Shown here: piece after piece, positions 1 to 8,901 of the stretch
Numbering within the stretch: the first letter of the stretch is position 1
Layout: every line of letters starts with the position of its first letter
Source: Synechococcus sp. C9
GTDB taxonomy: Bacteria > Cyanobacteriota > Cyanobacteriia > Gloeomargaritales > Gloeomargaritaceae
Reading direction: 5' to 3'
Assembly: GCF_022984075.1 (NCBI RefSeq)
Contig: NZ_JALAAD010000001.1
Coordinates: 1,406,455-1,470,454 of the forward strand
Length of the DNA stretch: 64,000 nt
Translations under genes and position numbers: made by a program
The notes under the pieces: generated by a model
The model's input: the letters and a program-made list of their open reading frames with translations, nothing else
The model's database searches: none
What the model was told of the DNA's origin: nothing

Positions 1-96
1 AAACCTATTGGCAACCCGGGCAATTCCTGGAATGTAAAGGGGAAACCGGTGTGAGCTTGCGATAAAACATAGGGTTGCGGTAGAGGTGCCCTGCTG

Positions 97-1095
97 TTAA
101 AACAATTTGAAGTCAAATTCATCCTCCTCCGCCTGCCGTTGTCGCATCTTTTTGGGGTCAGGGGCAAAGGTCAACCACAACGGAAACTGTAACAAACCTA
201 CGGGCACCGTCCCATCCCCCTCATCCATGACAATAAAGGGCACCAAATCCTCCCGTTCCAACCGATCCGCCTTTTGCGCCAAAGCCTCTGGGGACTCAAA
301 CAGCAAAATCCCCCCGTCCGCCCCAAAGTCCGCCCGACTGATGCCTAGGCAGTCTTGTAAACCCCGTCGCCATTCCCCTAAACGTTCGGGGCCATTGGCG
401 AGTACTAATACCCGCAGGTCAATATCATACAGTTGCCGCAGGATAGAAATAATCGCCGCCGTGACCAAGATATTTTGCAACCGACTGCCCAAACTCCGCA
501 GGGCACCCCGGCCCCCCTGTTCCAAAAACCACCGGCGTACCCGTTCCTCATGCACCGGCTCAAAGGTACGGCGCAATTGCCACGCTGGCCCGTAGTAATC
601 CGGTTGGGTGCGGTATTGTTCCAGACATTCCTCGATCACCTCCACTTGGTCGGCATAGGTGGCGGCGGCCAATTTCAAGGGAGCGGCTTTGGCAGGCACC
701 GGGGAGGGGGGTTCCGGCTCCACCACCGGGGCAGAGGGAGGGGCAGGCAGGAGGGGCAATTCCTCCACACTGGCGACCAAATCCTGCAACGCCCCCCGCA
801 GGTAATCCTTGAACCCCTGCACCCGCACGGCAATATCCTGGGAAGCCCCGGCAAAGGTCGAGCGCATTTCCTTTTGGATACGTTCCTGCCGCCGTTCCAA
901 CTGTTCGATGCTAATTTGCAGTTTTTGCTTGCGCTCTTCTAACTCCCGCAGTGCCTGGGGCAACACCTGCTGGTACTGACTTTGCACCTGTTGGAGTTGG
1001 TTTTGCCAGTCCGCTTTTTCCGCCTGCAACCGGGCAATTTCCGCCTGCAATTCTTGAATTTGCGCTGTCAGCGCGGCGACATCCGAGGGTTCCAT
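97..1095 (-). CDS. DUF3086 family cyanobacterial protein
   Basis: About 332 residues. The first ~110 residues are a charged, Gln/Glu-rich coiled coil. A Pro-rich linker (about 115-145) leads to a globular C-terminal domain (about 150-310). I recognise the overall pattern as the cyanobacterial DUF3086 family, whose function is unknown; no catalytic motif is visible. The chosen start is the ATG that overlaps the stop of the upstream DUF3119 gene as TGATG. A TTG one codon earlier is the alternative. This points to translational coupling and a two-gene operon. The stop lies 5 bases from a 12-base remnant of a repeat end (81-92). Confidence 0.85.
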   Translation of the reverse strand: MEPSDVAALTAQIQELQAEIARLQAEKADWQNQLQQVQSQYQQVLPQALRELEERKQKLQISIEQLERRQERIQKEMRSTFAGASQDIAVRVQGFKDYLRGALQDLVASVEELPLLPAPPSAPVVEPEPPSPVPAKAAPLKLAAATYADQVEVIEECLEQYRTQPDYYGPAWQLRRTFEPVHEERVRRWFLEQGGRGALRSLGSRLQNILVTAAIISILRQLYDIDLRVLVLANGPERLGEWRRGLQDCLGISRADFGADGGILLFESPEALAQKADRLEREDLVPFIVMDEGDGTVPVGLLQFPLWLTFAPDPKKMRQRQAEEDEFDFKLF

Positions 1096-1487
1096 CAAGC
1101 GGTTTCTCTAGGGGGACAATAGTGGGCAAGATAACGGCGCAAAGCCACCGGGTCAAACAAAACCGGCACAAAATGAATGCGGTCATGCTCCCGAAAAAAT
1201 AAAATCACCGGCAGACCCGGCCAAAACAAATACCAATCCTGCCAGTCCTGGTAGGGAAATGCTCGCAGGGGTTGCCCGTTACGGGTCAAAACCACCGCCG
1301 TTTCCGTAAATGTCCAGCGCAATACCGTAGTTTGCCACCCCAAAAAGCCAGCGAGCACCCCTAGCCCCAAACCCGTCGGCCACGACCACACCGCTACGGT
1401 TGCACCCATCGCCGCCAACCCCATCGCTACCCGATAATCCGGGTCAAGGGTCAACGGCACCGTCAGGGTGGGGGAAGTAGTCTGCAT
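1095..1487 (-). CDS. DUF3119 family membrane protein
   Basis: 130 residues. Two closely spaced hydrophobic stretches (about residues 20-50) form a membrane hairpin. They are followed by a soluble domain rich in Trp and Phe (a run with WQDWYLFWPGLPVILFF at about 80-96). The pattern matches the cyanobacterial DUF3119 family, of unknown function. Its stop overlaps the start of the DUF3086 gene, and I recall the two families being neighbours in other cyanobacteria, so they probably act together at a membrane. The role is not known. Confidence 0.8.
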   Translation of the reverse strand: MQTTSPTLTVPLTLDPDYRVAMGLAAMGATVAVWSWPTGLGLGVLAGFLGWQTTVLRWTFTETAVVLTRNGQPLRAFPYQDWQDWYLFWPGLPVILFFREHDRIHFVPVLFDPVALRRYLAHYCPPRETA

Positions 1488-1613
1488 CGCTGAATGGGGG
1501 GATGTTTTATCTGCTTTATCTAATTGTAAAGAAAGTGTAGCCGAAACCGGCGTTGCCCCGCTTGCCCTCTACAATAAAGGCAACCCTGTGCGGCCGTTTG
1601 GCTGGGATTTACC

Positions 1614-2591
1614 ATGACGTTACCCCCCCAAGAAGCCCTAGCGGGCATTAAGGTATTAATTTTCATGGCGCGGGCCGACGGCATTTTTCGGGCGGAGGAG
1701 GAGCAAATTCTCCTGGAAACCTACGAAACCCTGGGGTTGCCCCCGGAAGTCTCACTTTTGGATTTGGTGCGGGAAGACATTGACCTGGAGGCGGAACTGG
1801 CGCACATTACCACCCCCGCCGCCCGAGAGCAGGTGTATGCGGCCGCTTTAGCCCTCGCCTGTGCTGACCGCAACCGCTCGCCGGAGGAACGGGAAGTGCT
1901 GGCACGGATCAAAAACGCCTTTGCCGTCGCTACTCCCAAAACTGACCTGTTGCAACGGTTTATGGACGACACCCGCAATACCCTGTTACCGGCGGAGATT
2001 GCCCCGATCAGCGACCCGGCGGAACGGGACAAAACGATTGAGCAAGTGATTCAAAACTACGCCATTTTTACCGCTGTGTTGGGGGCTTTTCCCATTCCCG
2101 GCGTGGCTTTGGTGGTGGATATTGCCATTCTCACGTTTCAGTTGAAAATGATTGAGGAAATTGGTCGCTACTGGGGCTACACTACCAACCGCAGAGATGC
2201 CGAACTCCTGCGGGACGGCATGGTGGGGGGCATGGGGGTGTCCCTGTTTCGCATCGCCATCAGTAATGCAGTGAAACTGATCCCCGGTTGGGGCAGTGTG
2301 GTGGGGGCTTCCCTCTCCTACGCTTCCACCTGGGCGTTTGGTAAAGTGGCGAATCAGTATTACGCTTCCGGGGGCAAATTGGATGCCCAAGCCCTGCAAG
2401 CCGCCTTCAAACAAGCCCGTAAGGAAGGAGAAAAGATATACGAACAAAACAAAGCCGAAATTGCCAAAAAACAAGAGGTTTACGCCAGCCAGATTACCGA
2501 ACTGAATGAACAATTGCAACAGGGCACCATCACCCAGGAACAATACCAAGCCAAACTCACTGAATTAGAGCAACAATTGGGGGCAAACTAA
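1614..2591 (+). CDS. TerB-like / DUF697-like three-part protein
   Basis: 325 residues. Residues about 5-105 are helical and acidic with two TerB-like repeats (ARADGIFRAEEEQ and ACADRNRSPEERE), a form linked to metal binding in tellurite-resistance-type proteins. Residues about 140-245 resemble DUF697: hydrophobic, glycine-rich helices (FPIPGVALVVDIAI, KLIPGWGSVVGA) that probably insert into a membrane. The tail (about 255-325) is a coiled coil ending in a SHOCT-like motif (LNEQLQQGTITQEQYQAKL). The domain readings are by eye. The function is unknown; a membrane-stress role is a guess from the parts. It stands alone, upstream of clpB on the same strand with a 144-base gap. Confidence 0.7.
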   Translation: MTLPPQEALAGIKVLIFMARADGIFRAEEEQILLETYETLGLPPEVSLLDLVREDIDLEAELAHITTPAAREQVYAAALALACADRNRSPEEREVLARIKNAFAVATPKTDLLQRFMDDTRNTLLPAEIAPISDPAERDKTIEQVIQNYAIFTAVLGAFPIPGVALVVDIAILTFQLKMIEEIGRYWGYTTNRRDAELLRDGMVGGMGVSLFRIAISNAVKLIPGWGSVVGASLSYASTWAFGKVANQYYASGGKLDAQALQAAFKQARKEGEKIYEQNKAEIAKKQEVYASQITELNEQLQQGTITQEQYQAKLTELEQQLGAN

Positions 2592-2735
2592 GTCGCAATG
2601 AACCTGAGAAATCTGGGGGCATAATGGTTCGGGAGTTCACCCTCAAACATACGGCTGACCGCACCTAAACCCACCGATGCCAGTTCTATACTGGTAAAAG
2701 ATTCCTGAAAAACCCCTGATTCCTGGTGATTTTCT

Positions 2736-5336
2736 ATGCAACCCAACGACCCGAATAAATTTACCGAAAGTGCCTGGAATGCCATCGTCCAAGCGGTGGA
2801 ACTGACCAAACAACAGCAACAGCAACAAATTGAATCCGAGCATTTATTATTGGCGCTCCTCAATGGGGAAGGGTTAGCCAATAGTATCCTGCAGAGGCTG
2901 AATATCAACCCCCAACAATTGCGGGACAAAGTGGAAGCCCTGGTGCGCCGCAACCCCAAAATTACCGGTGGGGATGGGCAGGTTTATATTGGCAATAGTT
3001 TAGATAAACTACTCGACCGGGCGGAACAATATCGGCAAGAATTAAAGGATGATTTTATTGCTGTTGAACATCTGGTTTTAGCCTATACTCAAGATGACCG
3101 GTGCGGCAAAAAATTGCTTCAGGAATTTGGGGTCAGCGGGGATCGCAAACTTAAGGAAATCATTCAACAAATTCGGGGGAGTCAAACCGTGAAAAGTCGC
3201 AATGCCGAAGCCAATTATGAAGCCCTAGAAAAATATGGTCGTGACCTGACCCGCCAAGCCGCCGAGGGGAAACTTGACCCGGTGATTGGTCGGGACGATG
3301 AAATTCGCCGTATGATCCAAATCCTCTCCCGGCGCACCAAAAATAACCCCGTCTTAATCGGTGAACCGGGGGTGGGGAAAACGGCGATTGTGGAAGGTTT
3401 AGCCCGGCGGGTGATCAGCGGGGATGTGCCCGAATCTTTGCAAAATCGGCGGGTGATTAGTTTAGATATGGGGGCGTTAATTGCCGGTGCCAAATATCGG
3501 GGGGAATTTGAAGACCGATTGAAAGCCGTCCTCAAAGAAGTGACCAGTTCCGAGGGGCAAATTATTCTATTTATTGATGAAATTCATACGGTGGTCGGGG
3601 CGGGTGCCACGGAAGGAGCGATGGATGCCGGGAATTTACTCAAACCCATGCTTGCCCGGGGAGAATTGCGCTGTATCGGGGCAACGACCCTAGACGAGTA
3701 CCGCAAATATATTGAAAAAGATGCCGCCTTAGAACGCCGGTTCCAGCAAATTTATGTGCAAGAACCCAGCGTAGAGGATACGATTTCCATTTTGCGGGGG
3801 TTAAAAGACCGCTACGAAACCCACCACAATGTAAAAATTTCCGATTCCGCCTTGATTGCCGCCGCCACCTTGTCCAATCGTTATATTAGCGACCGGTTTT
3901 TACCGGATAAAGCCATTGATTTGGTGGATGAAGCCGCCGCTAAATTAAAAATGGAAACCACCTCCAAACCGGAGGAATTAGACGAGATTGACCGGAAAAT
4001 TCTCCAGTTAGAAATGGAGCGTTTATCCCTGCAAAAAGATGAAAATCCCTCCGCCAAAGAACGTCTGCAAAAACTGGAGCGGGAACTGGCGGAATTGAAA
4101 GCCAAACAACAGGAATTAAATGCCCAATGGCAAGCGGAAAAAGAAATTCTTGACCAACGCAAAGCCATCAAAGAAGCCCTCGCCCAAATTGATGTGGAAA
4201 TTCAGCAGGCGGAACGGGAATACGACCTGAACCGGGCGGCGACCCTGAAGTATGGCAAACGGGCGGAATTGGAGAAAAAATTACAGGCTACGGAGCAAAA
4301 ATTCCAGGAATTGCAAACCTCCGGTGTGAATTTATTGCGGGAGGAAGTGACCGAGGCGGATATTGCCGAAATTATTGCCAAATGGACAGGGATTCCGGTG
4401 GCGAAATTGGTGGCTTCCGAAAAAGAACGGCTGTTGCACTTAGAAGAAGAATTACACCGGCGGATTGTGGGGCAAGAAGCGGCGGTGACGGCGGTAGCAG
4501 AGGCGATTCAGCGTTCCCGGGCGGGGCTTTCTGACCCCAATCGTCCCATTGCCAGTTTTATTTTCTTAGGACCAACCGGGGTGGGGAAAACCGAATTGGC
4601 TAAAGCCCTGGCTGAGTATTTATTTGATACCGAAAATGCCCTGGTGCGGATTGATATGTCGGAATATATGGAGCGGCATACGGTCGCCCGGTTGATTGGG
4701 GCACCACCGGGGTATGTGGGCTACGAAGAAGGGGGGCAATTGACAGAAGCGATTCGCCGTCGTCCCTATGCGGTGATCCTGTTTGATGAGATTGAAAAAG
4801 CCCACGAGGATGTGTTTAATATCATGTTGCAAATCCTAGATGATGGGCGGTTAACCGATTCCCAAGGGCGCACGGTGGACTTCAAAAATACGGTGATCAT
4901 TATGACCAGTAATTTGGGTTCCCAATACATTCTTGACCTGGCGGGACAACCGGAAAAAGATGAGGAATTACGCCAGCGGATGTTAGAGGTTTTACGGGAC
5001 AATTTCCGCCCGGAATTTCTCAACCGCATTGACGAAACCATCATCTTCCAAAGTTTAACCAAGACCCAATTGCGGCAGATTGTCACCCTGCAAGTGCAAC
5101 GACTGCAAAAACGCTTGGCGGAGCAAAAAATCAACCTCGAACTGACGACGGCGGCGGTGGATTTTCTCGCCGAGGTGGGCTACGACCCGGTGTACGGGGC
5201 ACGCCCGTTGAAACGCGCCATTCAACGGCATTTGGAAACCCTGATTGCCCGGGAATTGCTCAAAGGCACGTTCCAGGAGGGGGACACCATCCGGGTGGAC
5301 GTGGTGGCGGAGCGGTTAGCCTGCCAGCGAGTGTAA
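2736..5336 (+). CDS. clpB: ClpB disaggregase (AAA+ Hsp100)
   Basis: 866 residues, the usual ClpB length. An N-terminal Clp repeat domain (about 1-150) precedes AAA+ module 1, with Walker A GEPGVGKT near residue 209 and Walker B ILFIDEIH near 277. The long coiled-coil middle domain (about 405-530) separates ClpB from ClpC. Module 2 has Walker A GPTGVGKT near 611 and Walker [12 protein letters not shown] near 680. ClpB hexamers pull proteins out of aggregates with the DnaK system in the cytosol. Cyanobacteria often carry two clpB genes; I cannot tell which one this is. No CIRCE-type heat-shock operator was seen in the 144-base leader. Confidence 0.97.
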   Translation: MQPNDPNKFTESAWNAIVQAVELTKQQQQQQIESEHLLLALLNGEGLANSILQRLNINPQQLRDKVEALVRRNPKITGGDGQVYIGNSLDKLLDRAEQYRQELKDDFIAVEHLVLAYTQDDRCGKKLLQEFGVSGDRKLKEIIQQIRGSQTVKSRNAEANYEALEKYGRDLTRQAAEGKLDPVIGRDDEIRRMIQILSRRTKNNPVLIGEPGVGKTAIVEGLARRVISGDVPESLQNRRVISLDMGALIAGAKYRGEFEDRLKAVLKEVTSSEGQIILFIDEIHTVVGAGATEGAMDAGNLLKPMLARGELRCIGATTLDEYRKYIEKDAALERRFQQIYVQEPSVEDTISILRGLKDRYETHHNVKISDSALIAAATLSNRYISDRFLPDKAIDLVDEAAAKLKMETTSKPEELDEIDRKILQLEMERLSLQKDENPSAKERLQKLERELAELKAKQQELNAQWQAEKEILDQRKAIKEALAQIDVEIQQAEREYDLNRAATLKYGKRAELEKKLQATEQKFQELQTSGVNLLREEVTEADIAEIIAKWTGIPVAKLVASEKERLLHLEEELHRRIVGQEAAVTAVAEAIQRSRAGLSDPNRPIASFIFLGPTGVGKTELAKALAEYLFDTENALVRIDMSEYMERHTVARLIGAPPGYVGYEEGGQLTEAIRRRPYAVILFDEIEKAHEDVFNIMLQILDDGRLTDSQGRTVDFKNTVIIMTSNLGSQYILDLAGQPEKDEELRQRMLEVLRDNFRPEFLNRIDETIIFQSLTKTQLRQIVTLQVQRLQKRLAEQKINLELTTAAVDFLAEVGYDPVYGARPLKRAIQRHLETLIARELLKGTFQEGDTIRVDVVAERLACQRV

Positions 5337-5411
5337 AGCTTTTTCACAGGTTTGTCCGCCCAGCCGGGCGAGATGGTAGGATGCCAACCAGTGATTAAGT
5401 GGGATACCCCT

Positions 5412-5831
5412 ATGACGCTAAATTTGGAAACGCCCGCCCCGATTTTTGGTGGCAGTACCGGCGGTCTGCTCCGCAAAGCTGAAGTTGAGGAAAAGTACGC
5501 CATTACCTGGACAAGCAAGAAAGAACAGGTGTTTGAGATGCCCACTGGTGGTGCCGCCACCATGCGGGAGGGGGACAATCTCCTGTACCTGGCGCGCAAG
5601 GAGCAATGTCTGGCTTTGGGCACGCAACTGCGGACAAAATTCAAAATTGATTACAAAATTTACCGCATCTATCCCAGCGGAGAAATCCAGTTTATCCATC
5701 CCGCCGATGGGGTGTACTCCGAGAAGGTGAATGCGGGTCGTCCCTACGTGGGCAAAAAAGACCGGCGGATTGGGGAAAACCCTGACCCTGCCAAGCTGAA
5801 ATTCTCCGGGCAAAACCCCTATGATGTTTAA
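5412..5831 (+). CDS. psaD: Photosystem I subunit II, PsaD
   Basis: 139 residues, the normal cyanobacterial length. PsaD is a stromal-side extrinsic subunit of photosystem I; with PsaC and PsaE it docks ferredoxin. The N-terminus [19 protein letters not shown] and the [22 protein letters not shown]-type region are family hallmarks, as is the basic patch ending in NPYDV. The reading frame runs 20 codons further upstream, but the ATG at 5412 gives the canonical N-terminus. A rho-independent terminator follows at 5884-5907, so it is probably a single-gene transcript. Confidence 0.97.
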   Translation: MTLNLETPAPIFGGSTGGLLRKAEVEEKYAITWTSKKEQVFEMPTGGAATMREGDNLLYLARKEQCLALGTQLRTKFKIDYKIYRIYPSGEIQFIHPADGVYSEKVNAGRPYVGKKDRRIGENPDPAKLKFSGQNPYDV

Positions 5832-5883
5832 CTTAATTGAGTTAAATTAAATCTCACCGTTCTTACTCTTCTTACTCTACCGG

Positions 5884-5907
5884 CCACCCGCAAGGGGTGG
5901 TTTTTTT
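5884..5907 (+). terminator. Rho-independent terminator of psaD
   Basis: An inverted repeat CCACCC / GGGTGG (5884-5889 and 5895-5900) with a 5-base loop is followed directly by seven T residues. It lies about 52 bases after the psaD stop on the same strand. Confidence 0.85.
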
Positions 5908-5961
5908 GTGATTTTTGTACAGTTATAATATACATCTGAATTGTGAGTAAAAATTTATACT

Positions 5962-6064
5962 TATAGCGATCCTACTTGATTAACAAACAAGAATTCTCCA
6001 GAACCAAGGACGGGGGCGGTGCCCCTGCGACCCCCCTGTTTCATTCTCATTTAGGATTGCTATA
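5962..6064. repeat. Mini-element type 1, complete copy
   Basis: Element of about 100 bases. The left end reads TATAGCGATCCTA and the right end, read inverted, TATAGCAATCCTA (one mismatch). The centre carries the family core AACCAAGGACGGGGGC, a 3-base loop, and GCCCCTGCGACC, which folds into a GC-rich hairpin. If the element is TAG...CTA (5964-6062), it is flanked by the dinucleotide TA on both sides. It has no coding capacity. Similar copies occur at about 13 other places here, always between genes. Confidence 0.85.
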
Positions 6065-6066
6065 TA

Positions 6067-6130
6067 AGTAACAAGGTGATGAAAACCCCGCCGGGGTACT
6101 GCCCTGCGACTCTTGATTTTCTAGGTCGTG
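6067..6130. repeat. Degenerate mini-element core
   Basis: The stretch around CCCCGCCGGGGTACTGCCCTGCGAC, followed by TCTTGATTTT, resembles an altered version of the repeat core. The copy at 17893-17950 has the same TTGATTTT flank read inverted. The ends are not clear. It sits between the complete copy at 5962-6064 and the IS element. Confidence 0.45.
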
Positions 6131-6475
6131 TTGATCTTTTACAGTCATTTCGGTTTAGAATGCGACACTAACTTGTGTAATAATTACGAATGACTTCGGT
6201 GGTGCCAGGGGGAGCGTACATCCTCAATTTTTTCAATTTTTTTAATGCGCTAAAGTCATGCTCAATATCATTGAGGTCTGGGGAATAAGTTGGTAAAAAT
6301 AATACGATATGCCCCGCCGCTTCCACTAATTCTCGAATGCGTTTCTTACGATGAATCGGTGCATTGTCCAAAATTAACACCGATAGTCTCGTCAATGCTG
6401 GTAATAAATGCACCTCTAACCATCGCTCAAAAGTCACCGCATCTAAACTGCCGTCAAATAGCATGGGAGCAATTA

Positions 6476-7432
6476 TAGTCATTTCGGTTTAGAATGCGAC
6501 ACTAACTTGCGCAATAATTACGAATGACTTCATCAATGGTGGTACCAGGGGGAGCGTACATCCTCAATTTTTTTAATGCGCTAAAGTCATGCTCAATGTC
6601 ATTGAGGTCTGGGGAATAAGTTGGCAAAAATAATACGATATGCCCCGCCGCTTCCACTAATTCTCGAATGCGTTTCTTACGATGAATCGGTGCGTTGTCC
6701 AAAATTAACACCGATAGTCTCGTCAATGCTGGTAATAAATGCACCTCTAACCATCGCTCAAAAGTCACCGCATCTAAACTGCCGTCAAATAGCATGGGAG
6801 CAATTAAATCCTTGCTATGTTTGCGCCGACCCGCTACGAGATTCTCTCGTTTATACCGCCGTCCCTGACGCTCTCCATAAATCTTTTTTCCCCGTTTAGC
6901 CCAACCATAAATCAGACTGACGAACCTCTCAAAGCCCGTCTCATCAATAAATAGCAGACTTTCTATCCCATACTTCTTGATTAATTCTCTCAATGTCCGG
7001 TAGTGTAATATTCTATCGGAATGATTTCTTTCTCGATAGCGAAACTGTTTTTTTTCTCGTGATATTTAGCCGCTTCAATTGATAATATATTGAGCTTGGC
7101 ACTACCCCAAACTCTTGTGCTCTTTGCTGAAGAGTCTTATCGGGGTATTTCTCCACATCTTGATTCAGTCTGGCAATATCGATTTTCCTCTTCCTTCTCA
7201 CTACTCTCGTGCGCTCCAGATTGGGTCTGTCTAGCCACCGGTACACGGTTGCTCGGTTGATGCCGAAGATTCGCGCCGCTTTCGTGATACTATTCCCGTT
7301 CTCAATGAAACTTATCACCTTTTTCCGTAAATCCAGACTGTAACACATCCTGATTCTTCTCCTTAATTCCTACTTCTCTTCTATCTTACACCCTCTTCTC
7401 ATAAAATGTTGCATTTTTATTAAAAATGACTA
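6476..7432 (-). mobile_element. Inner IS630/ISY100-like element, 957 bases
   Basis: This copy sits inside the outer one. The flanking outer sequence reads GCAAT-TA before it and TA-AATCC after it; joined, this restores the intact GCAATTAAATCC seen in the inner copy itself. The exact target is therefore TA, duplicated at 6474-6475 and 7433-7434. The ends are perfect 9-base inverted repeats, TAGTCATTT. It holds one transposase reading frame interrupted in a run of eight A residues (coding strand). Confidence 0.92.
6502..7348 (-). pseudogene. IS630/ISY100-like transposase, frameshifted
   Basis: Starts MCYSLDLRKKV with a helix-turn-helix domain (SITKAARIFGINRATVYRWL, about residues 18-37). The first frame ends at 7013 after 111 residues. 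The second frame holds the DDE catalytic domain: LLFIDETGF (first Asp), LILDNAPIH (second Asp) and YSPDLNDIEHDF (acidic third residue). At the junction this copy has eight A residues where the outer copy has seven. With seven the product would be a continuous 281 residues, the size I recall for ISY100-type transposases. It is either a dead copy or one that relies on slippage at the A-run. Confidence 0.85.
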
Positions 7433-8055
7433 TAAATCCTTGTTTGCGCCGAGCCGCTACGAGATTCTCTCGTTTATATCGCCGTCCCTGACGCTTTTCC
7501 CCGTTTAGCCCAACCATAAATCAGACTGACGAACCTCTCAAAGCCCGTCTCATCAATAAATAGCAGACTTTCTATCCCATACTTCTTAATTAATTCTCTC
7601 AATGTCCGATAGTGTAATTTTCTATCGGAATGATTTCTTTTTCGATACCGAAACTGTTTTTTTCTCGTGATATTTAACCGTTTCAATTGATAGTATATTG
7701 AGCTTGGCACCACCCCAAACTCTTGCGCTCTTTGCTGAAGAGTCTTATCGGGGTACTTCTCCACATCTTGATTCAGTCTGGTAATATCGATTTTCCTCTG
7801 CCTTCTCACTACTCTCGTGCGCTCCAGATTGGGTTTGTCTAGCCACCGGTACACGGTTGCTCGGTTGATGCCGAAGATTCGTGCCGCTTTGGTGATACTG
7901 TTGCCGTTCTCAATGAAACTTATCACCTTTTTCCGTAAATCCAGACTGTAACCCATTCTGATTCTTCTCCTCAATTCCTACTTGTCCTCTATCTTACACC
8001 CTCCTCTCATAAAATGTTGCATTTTTATTAAAAATGACTATATCAACCCAAGGGC

Positions 8056-8901
8056 TTAATCCGCCAGCACATCGGGGGCTAAGGTTCCCTGCGCCACTGC
8101 GGTCACCGGCCCGGTCATGGTGATGGCAAAATCCGGGGCAATCTGAATCGCCAATTCCCCCCCCGGCATCTCGACGGTAACTTCGGACGCACATAACCCC
8201 AACCGATGCACGACGGCGGCGGCGGCACTGCTACTGCTCCCGGAAGCCAGGGTGTAACCCGCCCCCCGTTCCCAAATCTCCAACCGCAGTCGTTCCGGGG
8301 ACAGCACCTGCACAAACTGCACATTGGTGCGCTGAGGGAAGAAGGGATGGGTTTCCAAGTCTGGTCCATAGGTCTGCGCCAAGTCCGGGGTCGTCTCCGG
8401 CACCACAATCACACAGTGGGGATTGCCAATGGTAGCCGCCGAGAAGGTAAACTCCCGCCCCTGCACCGCAATCGGCTCCTGGAGTACCTCCCGGTCTGCC
8501 CCGGTCACCGGAATCAACCGGCTCTGAAACGACACCCGCCCCATCGCCACCTGCACCTGCCGCCCGGACTGCTGTACCTGCGCCTGCACCCGCCCCCCCA
8601 GGGTTTGCACATAGAATGGTTGCTCGCCCACCTTGCCCTCGTCCCAGAGATAGCGGGCGAAAATCCGCAGACCATTGCCGCTTTTTTCCGCCTCCGAGCC
8701 GTCCGGGTTAAAAATCCGTAAGCCCAACTCTCCCCCCGGGGCGGGCAAAGGTCCCAGCAAAATCCCATCGCTCCCCACGCCAAAATGCCGGTGGCACAAC
8801 CGTTGGATCACCCCAGGATGCAGGGCAAACTCCAACCGCTCCGGGTCAAGCACCAGGTAATCATTCCCCAGGGCATGGTATTTCCAAAAAGGGGTCGCCA
8901 A
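8056..8901 (-). CDS. DapF-family epimerase-like protein, both catalytic Cys replaced by Ser
   Basis: 281 residues with the complete DapF fold signature: KYHALGNDYLVLD at the N-terminus, FNPDGSEAEKSGNG near residue 80, GNPHCV, and ERGAGYTLASGSSSSAAAA near 220. Canonical diaminopimelate epimerase inverts a carbon with two cysteines, one in CGNG and one in the A-C-G segment after ERGAG. Here both positions are serine. It may be a diverged member with another chemistry or substrate, a natural Ser variant, or inactive. Nothing else looks degraded. The ATG abuts the stop of the upstream PRC-barrel gene with no gap, so the two are probably co-translated. An IS lies 15 bases downstream. Confidence 0.85.
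   Translation of the reverse strand: MATPFWKYHALGNDYLVLDPERLEFALHPGVIQRLCHRHFGVGSDGILLGPLPAPGGELGLRIFNPDGSEAEKSGNGLRIFARYLWDEGKVGEQPFYVQTLGGRVQAQVQQSGRQVQVAMGRVSFQSRLIPVTGADREVLQEPIAVQGREFTFSAATIGNPHCVIVVPETTPDLAQTYGPDLETHPFFPQRTNVQFVQVLSPERLRLEIWERGAGYTLASGSSSSAAAAVVHRLGLCASEVTVEMPGGELAIQIAPDFAITMTGPVTAVAQGTLAPDVLAD

Larger units (their letters stand above)
6168..7956 (-). pseudogene. Outer-copy transposase, interrupted
   Basis: The 5' part (7956 down to about 7435) starts MGYSLDLRKKV and runs unbroken through the helix-turn-helix and first Asp motif, with seven A residues at the A-run. It loses frame near 7495, where about 14 bases present in the inner copy are missing. The 3' part (6482 down to 6168) encodes the rest of the DDE domain with small in-frame changes, including a duplicated KKL near the C-terminus. 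The inner element separates the two parts. It cannot give a full transposase. Confidence 0.85.
6142..8040 (-). mobile_element. Outer IS630/ISY100-like element, split by a second copy
   Basis: Ends are CAGTCATTTCGG on the left and, inverted, TAGTCATTTTTA on the right. TA flanks both sides (6140-6141 and 8041-8042), the target used by IS630/Tc1-mariner elements. Without the inner copy (6476-7432) and its duplicated TA, the outer element is about 940 bases. It lies 15 bases beyond the dapF-like stop codon. Its transposase is broken by the insertion and by a further deletion of about 14 bases, so it cannot move on its own. Confidence 0.88.

Noticed and set aside
1-65. Possible C-terminal end of an upstream plus-strand gene (frame 3, stop at 63-65)
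   Set aside because: Only about 20 codons are visible and nothing in them identifies a family. Other frames also stop nearby. Too little to call.
81-92. TAGAGGTGCCCT, identical to the type 2 repeat terminus
   Set aside because: A lone 12-base match beside the DUF3086 stop, with no core or other end in the window. It may be a remnant, but chance is not excluded.
5962-6064. CRISPR-like array made of the repeated core sequence
   Set aside because: Copies are dispersed over 50 kb, in both orientations and differ in the flanks. There are no regular spacers and no cas genes.
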